The notes: generated by a model from the sequence alone, not told the origin. A stretch of DNA of 64,000 bases from 2-02-FULL-55-14 sp964473365 (GCA_964473365.1 CAYYOV010000005.1:1-64000); one strand, 5' to 3'; counted from the first letter of the stretch, positions 18,122-27,639 are shown. Numbers and translations: made by a program.

Positions 18122-18949
18122 ATGGTGCGGAAGTGGTGGAAACGAAACGCGTTGATCGTGGTTGGAGCGCTCCTCGCAGGGAATTGCAGCGGGGGCTCGA
18201 TGGGCTTCAATGTGTTCCCGGATTCGAAGGACATTGAACTCGGCCGGCAGGTTGACGGTGAGATCAGGAAGACCCCGCAGGAGTTTCCGATCCTTCAAGG
18301 CCACCCCGAAGTGAAAGCATATGTTGAACAGGTTGGCCAGCGGATCCTCGCATCTCCCGAGATCAGGAAGAAGGGGTTGTATGCGTACCAATTCGAGATC
18401 ATCGCGGACGACAAGACGATCAACGCCTTCTGCACGCCAGGGGGATACATCTACGTATATACCGGACTCCTCAAGTTCCTGGACAATGAGGCGTCGCTTG
18501 CCGGAGTCATCGGACATGAGATCGCTCATGCAGAGCGCCGTCATGCGACCCGGCGTATGACGACTCAGATGGGTTACCAGATGCTCGTGTCGATCGTTCT
18601 AGGCGACACTCCCGGTCAGGCGGCCCAATTGGCAGGGAATCTGTTCTCCGGCCTCGCGCTGCTGAAGAACAGCAGGGGAGACGAGACGGAATCGGACACG
18701 TATTCATTCAAGTATCTTCTTTCGACGCCGTACTATCCAGGCGCTATCCGCTACTTCTTTGAGAAGGTCCAGGGTGTGAGCGGTGGAAGCCGCAGCGGTT
18801 CGGTCGACCGGCTGTTGTCGACTCATCCCCTTCCCCAGGATCGATTCGAGCACATCAATAAGATGCTCGTGGAAGTCGGAAATCCCGCCCCGACCGAGGA
18901 GAATCTGTTCGCGTTGCGGTATCAGGCCTTCAAAGCCGGTCTTCCGTAG
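18122..18949 (+). CDS. M48-family zinc metalloprotease, probable lipoprotein
   Basis: 275 residues from ATG 18122. The N-terminus (ALIVVGALLAGNCSGG) looks like a lipoprotein signal with Cys near residue 22, though the residues before Cys are not a perfect lipobox. The zinc site is HEIAH at residues 132-136, and ETESD further on supplies the third ligand, as in M48 proteases such as LoiP and BepA that handle outer-membrane proteins. There is no TPR domain, unlike BepA. It lies between truA and trpD, eight bases before the latter, which may be chance. Confidence 0.88.
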   Translation: MVRKWWKRNALIVVGALLAGNCSGGSMGFNVFPDSKDIELGRQVDGEIRKTPQEFPILQGHPEVKAYVEQVGQRILASPEIRKKGLYAYQFEIIADDKTINAFCTPGGYIYVYTGLLKFLDNEASLAGVIGHEIAHAERRHATRRMTTQMGYQMLVSIVLGDTPGQAAQLAGNLFSGLALLKNSRGDETESDTYSFKYLLSTPYYPGAIRYFFEKVQGVSGGSRSGSVDRLLSTHPLPQDRFEHINKMLVEVGNPAPTEENLFALRYQAFKAGLP

Positions 18950-18957
18950 GGACGATC

Positions 18958-19995
18958 GTGATCGCCAATCCTGATAATCCGGTCCGAGATGCGGTGCATG
19001 CTCTCGTCGAAGGAAAAGACCTGACACGCAAGCAGAGCATCGCTGCCATGGAGCACATCATGTCGGGCCTGGCGGGCGAAGCTCTCATCGCTGCCTTCCT
19101 TGTAGGTCTTCGGATCAAAGGGGAGACCGTCGACGAGATCGCTGGCTGTGCGCAGGCAATGCGCGGCAAGGCGGTCCGCGTTGATGCGCACCAAGAGCAC
19201 TTGATCGACACATGCGGTACTGGTGGAGATCACACCGGGACCTTCAATATCTCGACGGCGACGGCCATCGTTGCAGCAGCGGCAGGAGCGCGGGTTGCCA
19301 AGCACGGGAACAGGGCTGTCTCGAGTCGCACGGGAAGTGCAGACGTACTTCGCGCGTTGGGTGTGAACATCGACCTGTCGCCGGAGGCTGCGGCGAACGT
19401 GCTCAAGAATGTGGGAATCACATTCTTCTTCGCTCCAACTGTGCATGTGGCGATGAAATACGCGATCGGCGTGCGGAAGGATCTGGCAATGCGATCGGTC
19501 TTCAATGTACTCGGACCCCTGACAAATCCAGCTGGTGTCCGGAGGCAGGTGATGGGTGTCTACGACGCTTCGTTGACAGAGCCATTGGCCCGGGTCTTGG
19601 GAACGTTGGGTGCCGAACACGCATGGGTGGTGCATGGATCCGGCGGGATGGATGAGTGCTCCGTGGCGGGTCCGACGCGTGTCAGTGAGTGGAAGGACGG
19701 CACGGTTCGGACGTTCGAGATCCAGCCGGCGGACGTCGGAGTATCCGTTTCTTCACTTTCGACCGTGCAGGGTGGGGACGCGGATGTGAACGCCTCGATC
19801 ATCCGAAGGGTCCTGGACGGCACGCCAGGACCTCCACGAGATGTGGTGGTTCTCAACGCCGGAGCGGGTCTTGTCGTGGCAGGCGTCAGCCCCGATCTCC
19901 GTGAAGGGATGGAACGAGCCGAAGAGGCGATCCGTTCGGGATCTGCCCGAACGATGCTGAACCAATGGATAGAAGCAACGCGGTCAATACAATGA
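18958..19995 (+). CDS. trpD: Anthranilate phosphoribosyltransferase
   Basis: Second step of tryptophan synthesis: joins anthranilate to PRPP. It has DTCGTGGD (PRPP-binding glycine loop), NISTATA, KHGNRAVSS and GPLTNPA. 345 residues, normal length, not fused to TrpG. GTG start at 18958, eight bases after the metalloprotease stop. It overlaps the next gene by four bases (ATGA). It heads the trpD-corC-trpC-trpF-trpB run; trpE and trpG lie apart at 49482-51562. Confidence 0.96.
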   Translation: MIANPDNPVRDAVHALVEGKDLTRKQSIAAMEHIMSGLAGEALIAAFLVGLRIKGETVDEIAGCAQAMRGKAVRVDAHQEHLIDTCGTGGDHTGTFNISTATAIVAAAAGARVAKHGNRAVSSRTGSADVLRALGVNIDLSPEAAANVLKNVGITFFFAPTVHVAMKYAIGVRKDLAMRSVFNVLGPLTNPAGVRRQVMGVYDASLTEPLARVLGTLGAEHAWVVHGSGGMDECSVAGPTRVSEWKDGTVRTFEIQPADVGVSVSSLSTVQGGDADVNASIIRRVLDGTPGPPRDVVVLNAGAGLVVAGVSPDLREGMERAEEAIRSGSARTMLNQWIEATRSIQ

Positions 19996-20843
19996 TCCAA
20001 CGCATTACAGAACGAGTCAAGAAAGCTCTGCTCCGAAGTGGTCTGTTCAAGACGCGCCTCTCCGAAGAGGAGCTGAAGCTTGTCATCGATGCGAGCACGC
20101 AGAGCGGTGCGCTCGACAAGACGGAACATGAGCTGATCCGGAGCATCCTGGAGTTTTCCGACATCACCGTGAAAGAGATCATGGTGCCTCGTCCGGATAT
20201 CTCCGCCGTGGACCTTTCCGTTCCGCCGAATCAGCTGATCCATCGGGTCATTGAAGAGGGATATTCCCGGTATCCGGTCTTTCGGGGTTCGATCGACACG
20301 ATCGTGGGGATCATCTACACGAAGGACCTTCTAAGTCTTCTCGAGCACAGGAACCTGATCATTCTTGAGGACATTATCCGCCCTGCGTTGTTCATCCCGG
20401 AATCGAAAAAGATCAGCCAACTGCTGAGAGAATTCCAGGCGTCGAAAACCCACATGGGCGTCGTCGTGGACGAATTTGGCGGAACGGAGGGACTGGTGAC
20501 CTTCGAAGACATCATCGAGGAGATCGTCGGCGAGATCCACGACGAATACGATGAGGTCCAGAAGGTCCCCGTCGTGTCCTCGAGTGGCGTGAGTCTGGTA
20601 GATGCCACGATCAATATCGCCTCCTTCAACGAGCTGTTCCCGGAGGCGATCCCCGAGAACTCGGACTACGAAACGCTTGCGGGGTTCCTGCAGAAGACCT
20701 CTGGTAGGCTTCCAGAAGTGAATGACGAGATCCGATTCGGCGATCTGATCTTTGTCATCGTCAGCAAGAGCGCACGCAGGATCCGGCAGGTGCGCGTCAC
20801 GCGCGTTCCGGCGCCACCGTCGCCACCGGAAACGGAAGAATGA
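19992..20843 (+). CDS. CorC/HlyC-like protein with paired CBS domains
   Basis: 283 residues from ATG 19992 (MIQRITERV). Two CBS domains (VKEIMVPRPDISAVD, then PALFIPESKKISQLL) are followed by EFGGTEGLVTFEDIIEEIVG and a C-terminal CorC_HlyC domain. The membrane DUF21 domain of full-length MgtE/CNNM-like transporters is absent, so this is the soluble CorC form associated with Mg2+/Co2+ export or adenine nucleotide sensing. It overlaps both trpD and trpC by four bases, so it is an integral member of the trp operon here. A link to tryptophan synthesis is not evident. Confidence 0.85.
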   Translation: MIQRITERVKKALLRSGLFKTRLSEEELKLVIDASTQSGALDKTEHELIRSILEFSDITVKEIMVPRPDISAVDLSVPPNQLIHRVIEEGYSRYPVFRGSIDTIVGIIYTKDLLSLLEHRNLIILEDIIRPALFIPESKKISQLLREFQASKTHMGVVVDEFGGTEGLVTFEDIIEEIVGEIHDEYDEVQKVPVVSSSGVSLVDATINIASFNELFPEAIPENSDYETLAGFLQKTSGRLPEVNDEIRFGDLIFVIVSKSARRIRQVRVTRVPAPPSPPETEE

Positions 20844-21637
20844 GCCGTCTGGATGTGATCGTGGCGCAGAAACGCCGCGAGGTGGATCTGCTGCGTCGCA
20901 CGACCACGGAGGAATCCTTCCAAAGGTTGATCGCTAGCAGAGAACGGCCTCGTGGATTTCGGCAAGCGATCGCTACAGAGAACCTTTCGGTGATCGCTGA
21001 GGTCAAACGGGCCTCTCCATCGCGCGGAATCCTGGTGGATGAGTTTGATGCGGCCCAGATCGCCAAAGACTATGCCCGCGGTGCGGCCGATGCGATCTCC
21101 GTCCTGACCGATCGGGAGTTCTTTAGCGGCTCTGATCAGCATTTGATTGATGTCCGGAGCGCGGTGTCCGTCCCGGTCCTTCGCAAGGAATTTGTGATCG
21201 ACCAGATCCAGGTGCTCGAAGCGCGCTCGCTCGGGGCTGATGCGATCCTGCTCATCGCACGACTCCTCGACGATCGATCGCTTCGAGCGTTCAGGGAGGT
21301 GGCGGAATCGTTCGATATGGATGCGCTTGTGGAAGCGCATGATGCGACGGACGTCCAAAGGGCCCTTGACGCCGGTGCATCGATCGTTGGGATCAATAAC
21401 CGGGATCTGGCCACATTCGAGGTGAGCCTGCGTACGTCGGAGGAGCTTCGTCCGTTCATACCAGACGGCGTGGTGTGCGTCAGCGAGAGCGGTATCGGAA
21501 GTTCTGAGGACGCCGCGAGGATCCGCCGGGCCGGATTCGATGCCATTCTGGTCGGCGAGGGCCTGATCAGACGCAGCGATCGCGCCGAGGCCGTCCGTCA
21601 GCTCAAAGATCATGCAAGCGCAGGACCTGTTCGTTAA
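20840..21637 (+). CDS. trpC: Indole-3-glycerol phosphate synthase
   Basis: Closes the indole ring of CdRP with loss of CO2. The TIM-barrel signatures are present: VIAEVKRASPSRG, SVLTDREFF, LRKEFVIDQIQV, DAILLIARLL, NNRDL and SESGIG. 265 residues, standard for the monofunctional enzyme. ATG overlaps the CorC-like gene by four bases, and its 3' end overlaps trpF by 26 bases. Confidence 0.96.
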   Translation: MSRLDVIVAQKRREVDLLRRTTTEESFQRLIASRERPRGFRQAIATENLSVIAEVKRASPSRGILVDEFDAAQIAKDYARGAADAISVLTDREFFSGSDQHLIDVRSAVSVPVLRKEFVIDQIQVLEARSLGADAILLIARLLDDRSLRAFREVAESFDMDALVEAHDATDVQRALDAGASIVGINNRDLATFEVSLRTSEELRPFIPDGVVCVSESGIGSSEDAARIRRAGFDAILVGEGLIRRSDRAEAVRQLKDHASAGPVR

Positions 21638-22259
21638 GATCTGTGGCATTACGAACCTCGAAGATGCCCGGCTGGCCGCCAAAGTGGGGGCGAACGCGGT
21701 GGGGTTTGTCTTCCACCGGGGAAGCGAGCGGTACATCGCCCCGGAGAAGGCACGGGAGATCTGCGCAAAACTTCCAGGATATCTCACCAAGGTCGGGGTC
21801 TTTGTTCACGCGGAGCGTTCAGAGGTTGTCGAAACGGCGCGCCTCGTGGGACTCAGCGCAGTTCAGTTGGTCGGCGACGAGGGACCGGACGATCTGTTCG
21901 GGTTCGAATGGAGCGTCTTCAAGGTGTTCCGAATGAGGCCGTCCTTCGAGGTCGAGTCCCTCCGTTCATACGTCGTCGATGCCTTTCTTCTCGACGCATA
22001 CAAGGCGGGGGCGTACGGCGGAACCGGCAAGACCTTCGATTGGAATGTCGCGCTGAAGGCGAAGACCTTCGGGCGCATCATCCTTGCCGGAGGCCTGACT
22101 CCGGAGAATGTCGGCGACGCCGTTCGATTCGTCCGGCCATATGGTGTTGATGTCAGTAGCGGCGTCGAGGCCCGTCCCGGCAAGAAGGACGAACGCCGCG
22201 TGCGCGAGTTCGTCGCACAGGCCCGCAACGCGAGTCTTTCGATCGGATCCCATGAGTGA
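21612..22259 (+). CDS. trpF: Phosphoribosylanthranilate isomerase
   Basis: Third step of tryptophan synthesis, an Amadori rearrangement of PRA to CdRP. The catalytic base Cys11 is in VKICGIT and the acid Asp128 is in LLDAYKAGAYGGTGKTFDW. ILAGGLTPENV and DVSSGVE form the phosphate-binding end. 215 residues. It overlaps trpC by 26 bases and trpB by eight, so translation of the three is tightly coupled. Confidence 0.95.
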   Translation: MQAQDLFVKICGITNLEDARLAAKVGANAVGFVFHRGSERYIAPEKAREICAKLPGYLTKVGVFVHAERSEVVETARLVGLSAVQLVGDEGPDDLFGFEWSVFKVFRMRPSFEVESLRSYVVDAFLLDAYKAGAYGGTGKTFDWNVALKAKTFGRIILAGGLTPENVGDAVRFVRPYGVDVSSGVEARPGKKDERRVREFVAQARNASLSIGSHE

Positions 22260-23469
22260 GCGCGGGCAGAAACCTAAAGTGTGGGACCTTCCAGACGCAC
22301 ACGGTCATTTCGGCCGGTTTGGCGGCAGATTCGTACCGGAGACGCTCATCCCGGCCGCCGAAGAGTTGACCATTGCATATCGTGAGGCGTGCAACGATCC
22401 CGCATTCCAGACTGCTCTCGATCGGCTACTGCGAGACTTCGTCGGACGACCGACGCCGTTGTGGCGTGCGGAACGTCTCGGGGCAGCGGCAGGCGGTCTG
22501 AACGTGTATCTGAAACGTGAAGATCTCTGCCACACGGGGGCGCACAAGATCAATAACACCGTGGGCCAGATCTTGTTGGCGCAACGGATGGGAAAACGCC
22601 GCATCATCGCCGAGACCGGGGCTGGACAGCACGGGGTCGCGACAGCGACAGTTTGTGCGTTGATGGGAATATCCTGCGTGGTCTACATGGGCGAGGAGGA
22701 CGTCGCACGTCAGGCTCCGAATGTTTCACGTATGCGCCTGTTGGGCGCCGAGGTCCGGGTCGTTACCACCGGCAGCCGAACGCTCAAGGATGCGACCAGC
22801 GAAGCGATCCGCGACTGGGTGACGAATGTTCGCGATACGTTCTACATCATTGGATCGGTGGTCGGTATGCATCCCTATCCCATGATGGTGCGTGACTTTC
22901 AGAGCGTTATCGGGCGGGAAGCACTCGAGCAGATCCGTGCTGCGGAAGGACGCTTGCCGGATGCGATCGTCGCATGCGTCGGAGGGGGATCGAACGCGAT
23001 GGGCATTTTCGCCCCGTTCCTGCATTCCGGCGACCCCGTGCGCTTGATCGGGGTTGAAGCTGCTGGCGAAGGACTCGAAACTGGGCGTCACGCGGCTTCG
23101 CTCACCAGAGGAACTCCAGGGGTTCTTCACGGGGCAATGCAATATCTCCTCCAGACTCCGGATGGCCAGGTGCAGATCGCACACTCGATCTCGGCCGGAC
23201 TCGACTACCCGGGTGTCGGTCCGGAGCACTCATACTTAAAAGAGCAGGGACTGGCGGAGTACGACTCTGCGACGGATGCAGAAGCTCTCGACGCCGTCGC
23301 CACACTCTCACGACTGGAAGGGATCATCCCCGCACTCGAGACGGCACACGCGATCGCCTACGTCATCCGAGAAGGGAAGCGGGGGAATTTGAGCGGGACG
23401 GTTATCATCAATCTCTCAGGGCGGGGGGACAAGGATCTTGCCACTGTCAGTGCCCGACTGGGGCTGTGA
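22252..23469 (+). CDS. trpB: Tryptophan synthase beta chain
   Basis: Condenses indole with serine using pyridoxal phosphate. 405 residues from ATG 22252. The cofactor lysine is Lys99 in HTGAHKINN; ETGAGQHG, VGGGSNA and GRGDKD are also intact. The short start (KVWDLPDAHGHFGRFGGRFV) and length identify canonical TrpB1 rather than TrpB2. No trpA follows: the next gene is a glycosyltransferase, so the alpha chain must be encoded elsewhere or is missing from this window. Confidence 0.96.
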   Translation: MSERGQKPKVWDLPDAHGHFGRFGGRFVPETLIPAAEELTIAYREACNDPAFQTALDRLLRDFVGRPTPLWRAERLGAAAGGLNVYLKREDLCHTGAHKINNTVGQILLAQRMGKRRIIAETGAGQHGVATATVCALMGISCVVYMGEEDVARQAPNVSRMRLLGAEVRVVTTGSRTLKDATSEAIRDWVTNVRDTFYIIGSVVGMHPYPMMVRDFQSVIGREALEQIRAAEGRLPDAIVACVGGGSNAMGIFAPFLHSGDPVRLIGVEAAGEGLETGRHAASLTRGTPGVLHGAMQYLLQTPDGQVQIAHSISAGLDYPGVGPEHSYLKEQGLAEYDSATDAEALDAVATLSRLEGIIPALETAHAIAYVIREGKRGNLSGTVIINLSGRGDKDLATVSARLGL

Positions 23470-24566
23470 TGATCTCCGTCGCCTTCGACGCCCGAAAATT
23501 CGCTGACTACGGTATCGGCACGTATGTCCGGAGATTGCTCGAGGGCTTTGCCAGTCGGCCGTCTGAGATCCGTTGTTCGGTCTTTCTTGGGAAGAACGAC
23601 AAGGGCTTGGCGCCTGTACAGCCCGCTTGGGAGACGGAGAACGTCCCGTATCAACCCTACGGGCTCGGTGAATTCGTCCTTTTTGGGGAGAAGATCCGCA
23701 GGACTGGTTGTCAGTTGTTCCACACGCCGCACTACACCACGCCTTTGGCTCCAGGCATCCCAACGGTTGTCACGGTCCACGACCTTATCCACCTGCGATT
23801 TCCGGGCTATTTCAACGCGTTTCAGCGGACATATGCCAGGTTAATGATCGGCCATGCTGTTCGAACTTCGAGAGCCATCATCACTGATTCTGAGGCGACA
23901 CGGAAGGACCTGGTCGAAATGGTCGGTGCGCCAGAAGCCCGGATCTCTGTTATTCCCCTGGGGGTCGATTCGGTATTCAAGCCGTCGGAAGCGGCGGCCG
24001 TCAAAGACGTGAGGCTTCGCTACCAATTGCCTGACCGATATGTCGTATTCCTCGGGAACCCAAAGCCCCACAAAGGTATCGATGTTTTGATTCATGCGAT
24101 GTCGCTTATCGCTAATAAGGACAAAGACTTACACCTAGCTATCGTAGGTGGTTCCGAGCACGACCAAAAGACCATTTCAGCGATGGCTGCAAGCGTCCAG
24201 CTCGAGGAAAGAGTGAGACATCTTCGCCACGTGCCAGAAGGCGACCTTCCCGCGGTCATCAGCGGGGCGCGAATGCTGGTGATGCCATCCCGGTGGGAGG
24301 GCTTTGGGTTGCCTGTTTTGGAGGCAATGGCTTGCGGAACGCCTGTCGTAAGCACTCGGGCGGGATCACTACCGGAGGTGGCCGGCAGTGCCGCTGTCAT
24401 GGTAGAACCAGAGAATGCAGGGGAACTGGCGGAGGCCATCCTGAACGTCGAGCGGGATCCGAATCTGAGGGCGAGGCTTCAAGCTGACGGGGTGGTCCGG
24501 AGCAAGCAATTTCGTTGGGAGCGCACAGTGGTCGAGACCATGAAGGTTTACAGATCGGTCCTCTGA
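23469..24566 (+). CDS. GT4-family glycosyltransferase
   Basis: 365 residues from ATG 23469, which overlaps the trpB stop by one base (TGATG); a GTG three bases earlier is possible. The two-domain GT-B fold shows GIGTYVRRLLEG at the start, HDLIHLRFPG in the middle, GNPKPHKGIDVLIHA at the second domain, and the donor-site PSRWEGFGLPVLEAMACGTP. These retaining enzymes transfer a sugar from a nucleotide donor; substrate is unknown. Being next to glgB could hint at glycan work, but trpB and nadD in the same run argue against reading function from context. Confidence 0.85.
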   Translation: MISVAFDARKFADYGIGTYVRRLLEGFASRPSEIRCSVFLGKNDKGLAPVQPAWETENVPYQPYGLGEFVLFGEKIRRTGCQLFHTPHYTTPLAPGIPTVVTVHDLIHLRFPGYFNAFQRTYARLMIGHAVRTSRAIITDSEATRKDLVEMVGAPEARISVIPLGVDSVFKPSEAAAVKDVRLRYQLPDRYVVFLGNPKPHKGIDVLIHAMSLIANKDKDLHLAIVGGSEHDQKTISAMAASVQLEERVRHLRHVPEGDLPAVISGARMLVMPSRWEGFGLPVLEAMACGTPVVSTRAGSLPEVAGSAAVMVEPENAGELAEAILNVERDPNLRARLQADGVVRSKQFRWERTVVETMKVYRSVL

Positions 24567-24569
24567 ACC

Positions 24570-25175
24570 ATGCGTAAGCAGGAAAACATTGGCGTATTTG
24601 GCGGCACCTTCGACCCTCCGCACGCTGGTCATTTCATCATTGCCGAAGCCGCCTTCAGCCAGCTCGCGCTGTCCAAGGTCCTATTCATCCCTGCTGCTCA
24701 AGCTCCCCACAAGCGGAACCGAAAGGCCGTTTCGGGCCAGCACCGACTCGCAATGCTCAAGGCGGCCGTCCGCGGGCATCGCGGATACCGGGCCTCGGAC
24801 ATTGAAGTGAAGCGAGGCGGCGTCTCATACACGGTAGACACACTTCGGACCCTGGCAGAGCGAAACCCGGGGGCAAAATTCTGGCTGATCATCGGAAGCG
24901 ACAATCTCCGGGACCTCTATACATGGAAGGACCCGAAAGGGATCTTGGACCTCTGCAACATCGCGGTCTACGAACGGCCTGGATATCCGATGCCAGCGGC
25001 GCTCCTGCGACGAACGAACGCAACGGTTCTTCGAGGAAGCTCTTTGGAGATCTCAGCGACCATTATTCGGCGCCTTGAACAGCGGCGCTCATCGATCCAT
25101 TTTCTCGTCCCCCCGTCGGTCGAACGGTATATCCGACGTCACCGTTTGTATCGCCCCGTTCGCCGGAGTCCCTGA
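24570..25175 (+). CDS. nadD: Nicotinate-nucleotide adenylyltransferase
   Basis: Adenylates nicotinate mononucleotide in NAD synthesis. The nucleotidyltransferase signature GGTFDPPHAGH is near residue 11, followed by IPAAQAPHK, LIIGSDNL and, near the end, RGSSLEISATIIR (the ISxTxxR motif). 201 residues, standard. It begins four bases after the glycosyltransferase and ends two bases before glgB. Confidence 0.95.
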   Translation: MRKQENIGVFGGTFDPPHAGHFIIAEAAFSQLALSKVLFIPAAQAPHKRNRKAVSGQHRLAMLKAAVRGHRGYRASDIEVKRGGVSYTVDTLRTLAERNPGAKFWLIIGSDNLRDLYTWKDPKGILDLCNIAVYERPGYPMPAALLRRTNATVLRGSSLEISATIIRRLEQRRSSIHFLVPPSVERYIRRHRLYRPVRRSP

Positions 25176-25177
25176 CC

Positions 25178-27409
25178 ATGCCCAAGAAGACCTTTTCGAA
25201 CACGAGTTCTGTCCCCGATAGTGAACTTCGGCCCCTGTTGGCGACAGATCATCACGATCCGTTCACGATCCTGGGGGCACATCGTATCGATCGGAAGGGG
25301 ACGTCGGGGGTTGCGATCCGTGTGCTGGCACCGGATGCCAGTGCGGTCGACGTCGTCCGTGTCGGCGCATCGTCCGCGCCCACGGCCATGACACTGGCCC
25401 ATCCGGACGGGTTCTTTGAGTCCTGGTTCCCTGGTGAACCGGAAGTGTTCCCGTACCGATTGCGATTCACATGGAAGGGGGGCGGCACGTGGGAGACGGC
25501 AGATCCGTACGCATTTCTCCCAGTTCTGACGGATGAAGATCGTTATCTCTTCAATGCCGGTGATCATCATCGGGTCTACGACAGGCTTGGGGCTCACCCC
25601 CGTCGCGTGCAGGGAGAAGATGGAGTATCATTCGCCGTCTGGGCCCCGAATGCGCGCAGCGTCAGCGTCATCGGTGGGTTCAACGCGTGGGACCCGCGTC
25701 GTCATCAGATGCGTGTTCTTGGAGCCTCGGGAATCTGGGAGCTGTTCATTCCCGGGCTGGGAAACGGCGATCTCTATAAGTTCCAGATCCGGGGGAAGGA
25801 CGGAGCCTCTCTTGACAAGACCGACCCGTACGCCACAGAGATGGAGTTCCGTCCGCGCACAGCGTCGGTCGTGAACGCGCTCGAGGGCTTCGAATGGAAC
25901 GACGAGGCATGGGTGCGCGAACGTCAGCAGACGCAGGCGCTCCACCGGCCGATGAGCGTTTATGAAGTGCATCTCGGCTCGTGGATGCGGAACGTCTACG
26001 CCGACAACCGCTGGCACACCTACCGCGAGTTGGCGCATCTTCTCGTGGACTACGCAAAAGACCGCGGCTACACGCATCTGGAGTTGCTCCCGGTGATGGA
26101 GCATCCGTTCGACGGATCGTGGGGCTACCAGGTGACGGGCTACTACGCTCCGACGAGCCGGTTCGGCCATCCGCAGGACTTCATGTACTTCGTCGACCAT
26201 TGTCACCGGAATGGCATCGGCGTGATCCTCGACTGGGTGCCGGCCCACTTTCCGAAGGATGATCATGCCCTGAGCCGGTTCGATGGGTCGGCGTTGTATG
26301 AGCATGAAGACCCCCGCAAAGGAGAGCATCAGGACTGGGGGACGCTCATTTTCAATTACGGCCGCAGCGAGGTCCGCAACTTCCTGCTTTCGAACGCTCT
26401 CTTTTGGGCAGACAAGTATCACATCGATGGATTCCGAATCGACGCGGTGGCTTCGATGCTGTATCTCGACTATTCACGCAAGGCCGGAGAATGGATCCCG
26501 AACCAGTATGGCGGCCGCGAGAACATTGAAGCGATCGATTTCATCAAGGCGTTGAACGGATTGATGTTGCACTACTATCCCGGCGTGCTGATGGTCGCAG
26601 AGGAATCGACGGCGTGGCCGCAGGTCACAGGTGCACTGTCGCACGGCGGCCTCGGTTTTACGATGAAGTGGAACATGGGTTGGATGCACGACACGCTCGA
26701 GTATTTTGCGAAGAATCCCGTCTATCGGTCGTATCATCAGGGCAACCTGACGTTCGCGCTCTTGTACGCGTTCTCCGAACGATTTCTGCTGCCGCTCTCA
26801 CACGATGAGGTCGTGCACGGCAAGGGTGCACTCGTCTCCAAGATGCCAGGAGATGAATGGCAGCAGTTTGCAAACCTCCGCTCGCTATACGGGCTGATGT
26901 ACGCGTTTCCGGGAAAGAAGCTGGTATTCATGGGAGGGGAATTCGGACAGCGGTCGGAATGGAACCACGACCGACAGCTTGATTGGGATGTGCTCCAGTA
27001 CGATGTCCACAAGGGTGTCCAGCGGTTGACGGACGACCTGAACCGGTGCTACCGAAGCGTGACAGCGCTGCACGACGTGGACTTTTCGTACATGGGGTTC
27101 GAATGGGTCGATTTTCACGATGCGCACAACAGCGTCATCGCGTTCCTCCGATGGAACGGCGATCGGAGCGACCATGTGCTCGTCGTCTGCAACTTCACCC
27201 CCGTTCCACGGGAGGGGTATCGCGTCGGAGCCCCGTACCGCGGGCGCTACGCGGAGATCATCAACACGGATGCTACGGCCTACGCCGGTTCGAACGTCGG
27301 AAACGGCGGGGAGGCGTGGACTGAACCCTTCCCGTATCACGGGAGGGCGAACTCGTTGTTGCTTACGCTGCCGCCGCTAGGCGTGATCTACCTGCGTCCA
27401 TCGGTGTGA
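25178..27409 (+). CDS. glgB: 1,4-alpha-glucan branching enzyme
   Basis: 743 residues, the long form with an extra N-terminal CBM48-like domain (HDPFTILGAHRI) before the second one (DGVSFAVWAPNARSVSVIGG). The GH13 core has GFRIDAV with nucleophile Asp422, VAEESTAW with acid Glu475 and SHDEVVHGKG. It introduces alpha-1,6 branches into glycogen. No other glycogen gene (glgA, glgC, glgP) lies in the window. It starts two bases after nadD. The 71 bases that follow contain only the tRNA-Arg promoter. Confidence 0.96.
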   Translation: MPKKTFSNTSSVPDSELRPLLATDHHDPFTILGAHRIDRKGTSGVAIRVLAPDASAVDVVRVGASSAPTAMTLAHPDGFFESWFPGEPEVFPYRLRFTWKGGGTWETADPYAFLPVLTDEDRYLFNAGDHHRVYDRLGAHPRRVQGEDGVSFAVWAPNARSVSVIGGFNAWDPRRHQMRVLGASGIWELFIPGLGNGDLYKFQIRGKDGASLDKTDPYATEMEFRPRTASVVNALEGFEWNDEAWVRERQQTQALHRPMSVYEVHLGSWMRNVYADNRWHTYRELAHLLVDYAKDRGYTHLELLPVMEHPFDGSWGYQVTGYYAPTSRFGHPQDFMYFVDHCHRNGIGVILDWVPAHFPKDDHALSRFDGSALYEHEDPRKGEHQDWGTLIFNYGRSEVRNFLLSNALFWADKYHIDGFRIDAVASMLYLDYSRKAGEWIPNQYGGRENIEAIDFIKALNGLMLHYYPGVLMVAEESTAWPQVTGALSHGGLGFTMKWNMGWMHDTLEYFAKNPVYRSYHQGNLTFALLYAFSERFLLPLSHDEVVHGKGALVSKMPGDEWQQFANLRSLYGLMYAFPGKKLVFMGGEFGQRSEWNHDRQLDWDVLQYDVHKGVQRLTDDLNRCYRSVTALHDVDFSYMGFEWVDFHDAHNSVIAFLRWNGDRSDHVLVVCNFTPVPREGYRVGAPYRGRYAEIINTDATAYAGSNVGNGGEAWTEPFPYHGRANSLLLTLPPLGVIYLRPSV

Positions 27410-27425
27410 GCCGCGGCGCTCGTCG

Positions 27426-27456
27426 TTGGAAAGGCAGAGGCGAATTCGTATCTTGC
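27426..27456 (+). promoter_or_regulatory. Promoter for tRNA-Arg (and probably proS)
   Basis: TTGGAA at 27426-27431, 17 bases, TATCTTGC at 27449-27456. The tRNA begins 24 bases further on. Confidence 0.6.
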
Positions 27457-27480
27457 CTCCGTTACCCATCCGCTCCACCT

Positions 27481-27554
27481 GCCCCCGTAGCTCAGTTGGA
27501 TAGAGCAGAGGTTTCCTAAACCTTTGGTCGGCGGTTCGATTCCGTCCGGGGGCA
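27481..27554 (+). tRNA. tRNA-Arg (anticodon CCT)
   Basis: Folds as a full cloverleaf: acceptor GCCCCCG/CGGGGGC, D arm GCTC/GAGC, anticodon arm GAGGT/ACCTT with loop TTCCTAA, T arm GGCGG-TTCGATT-CCGTC. The anticodon CCT reads AGG. The base after the discriminator A is not followed by CCA in the DNA, so the CCA end must be added. It lies 85 bases ahead of proS and may share its transcript. Confidence 0.95.
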
Positions 27555-27639
27555 CAGCGTGCTGCGAGCGCTCCGCCCCCGGCAGCGTTTCCGAGGCGGT
27601 CGTTCGTTCATCCATTCCGTTCTTCAGGTCATCGTATCC

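Noticed and set aside
18122..18949. M48 metalloprotease as part of a trp control system
   Set aside because: Only proximity to trpD (eight bases) supports it; the protease family acts in the envelope.
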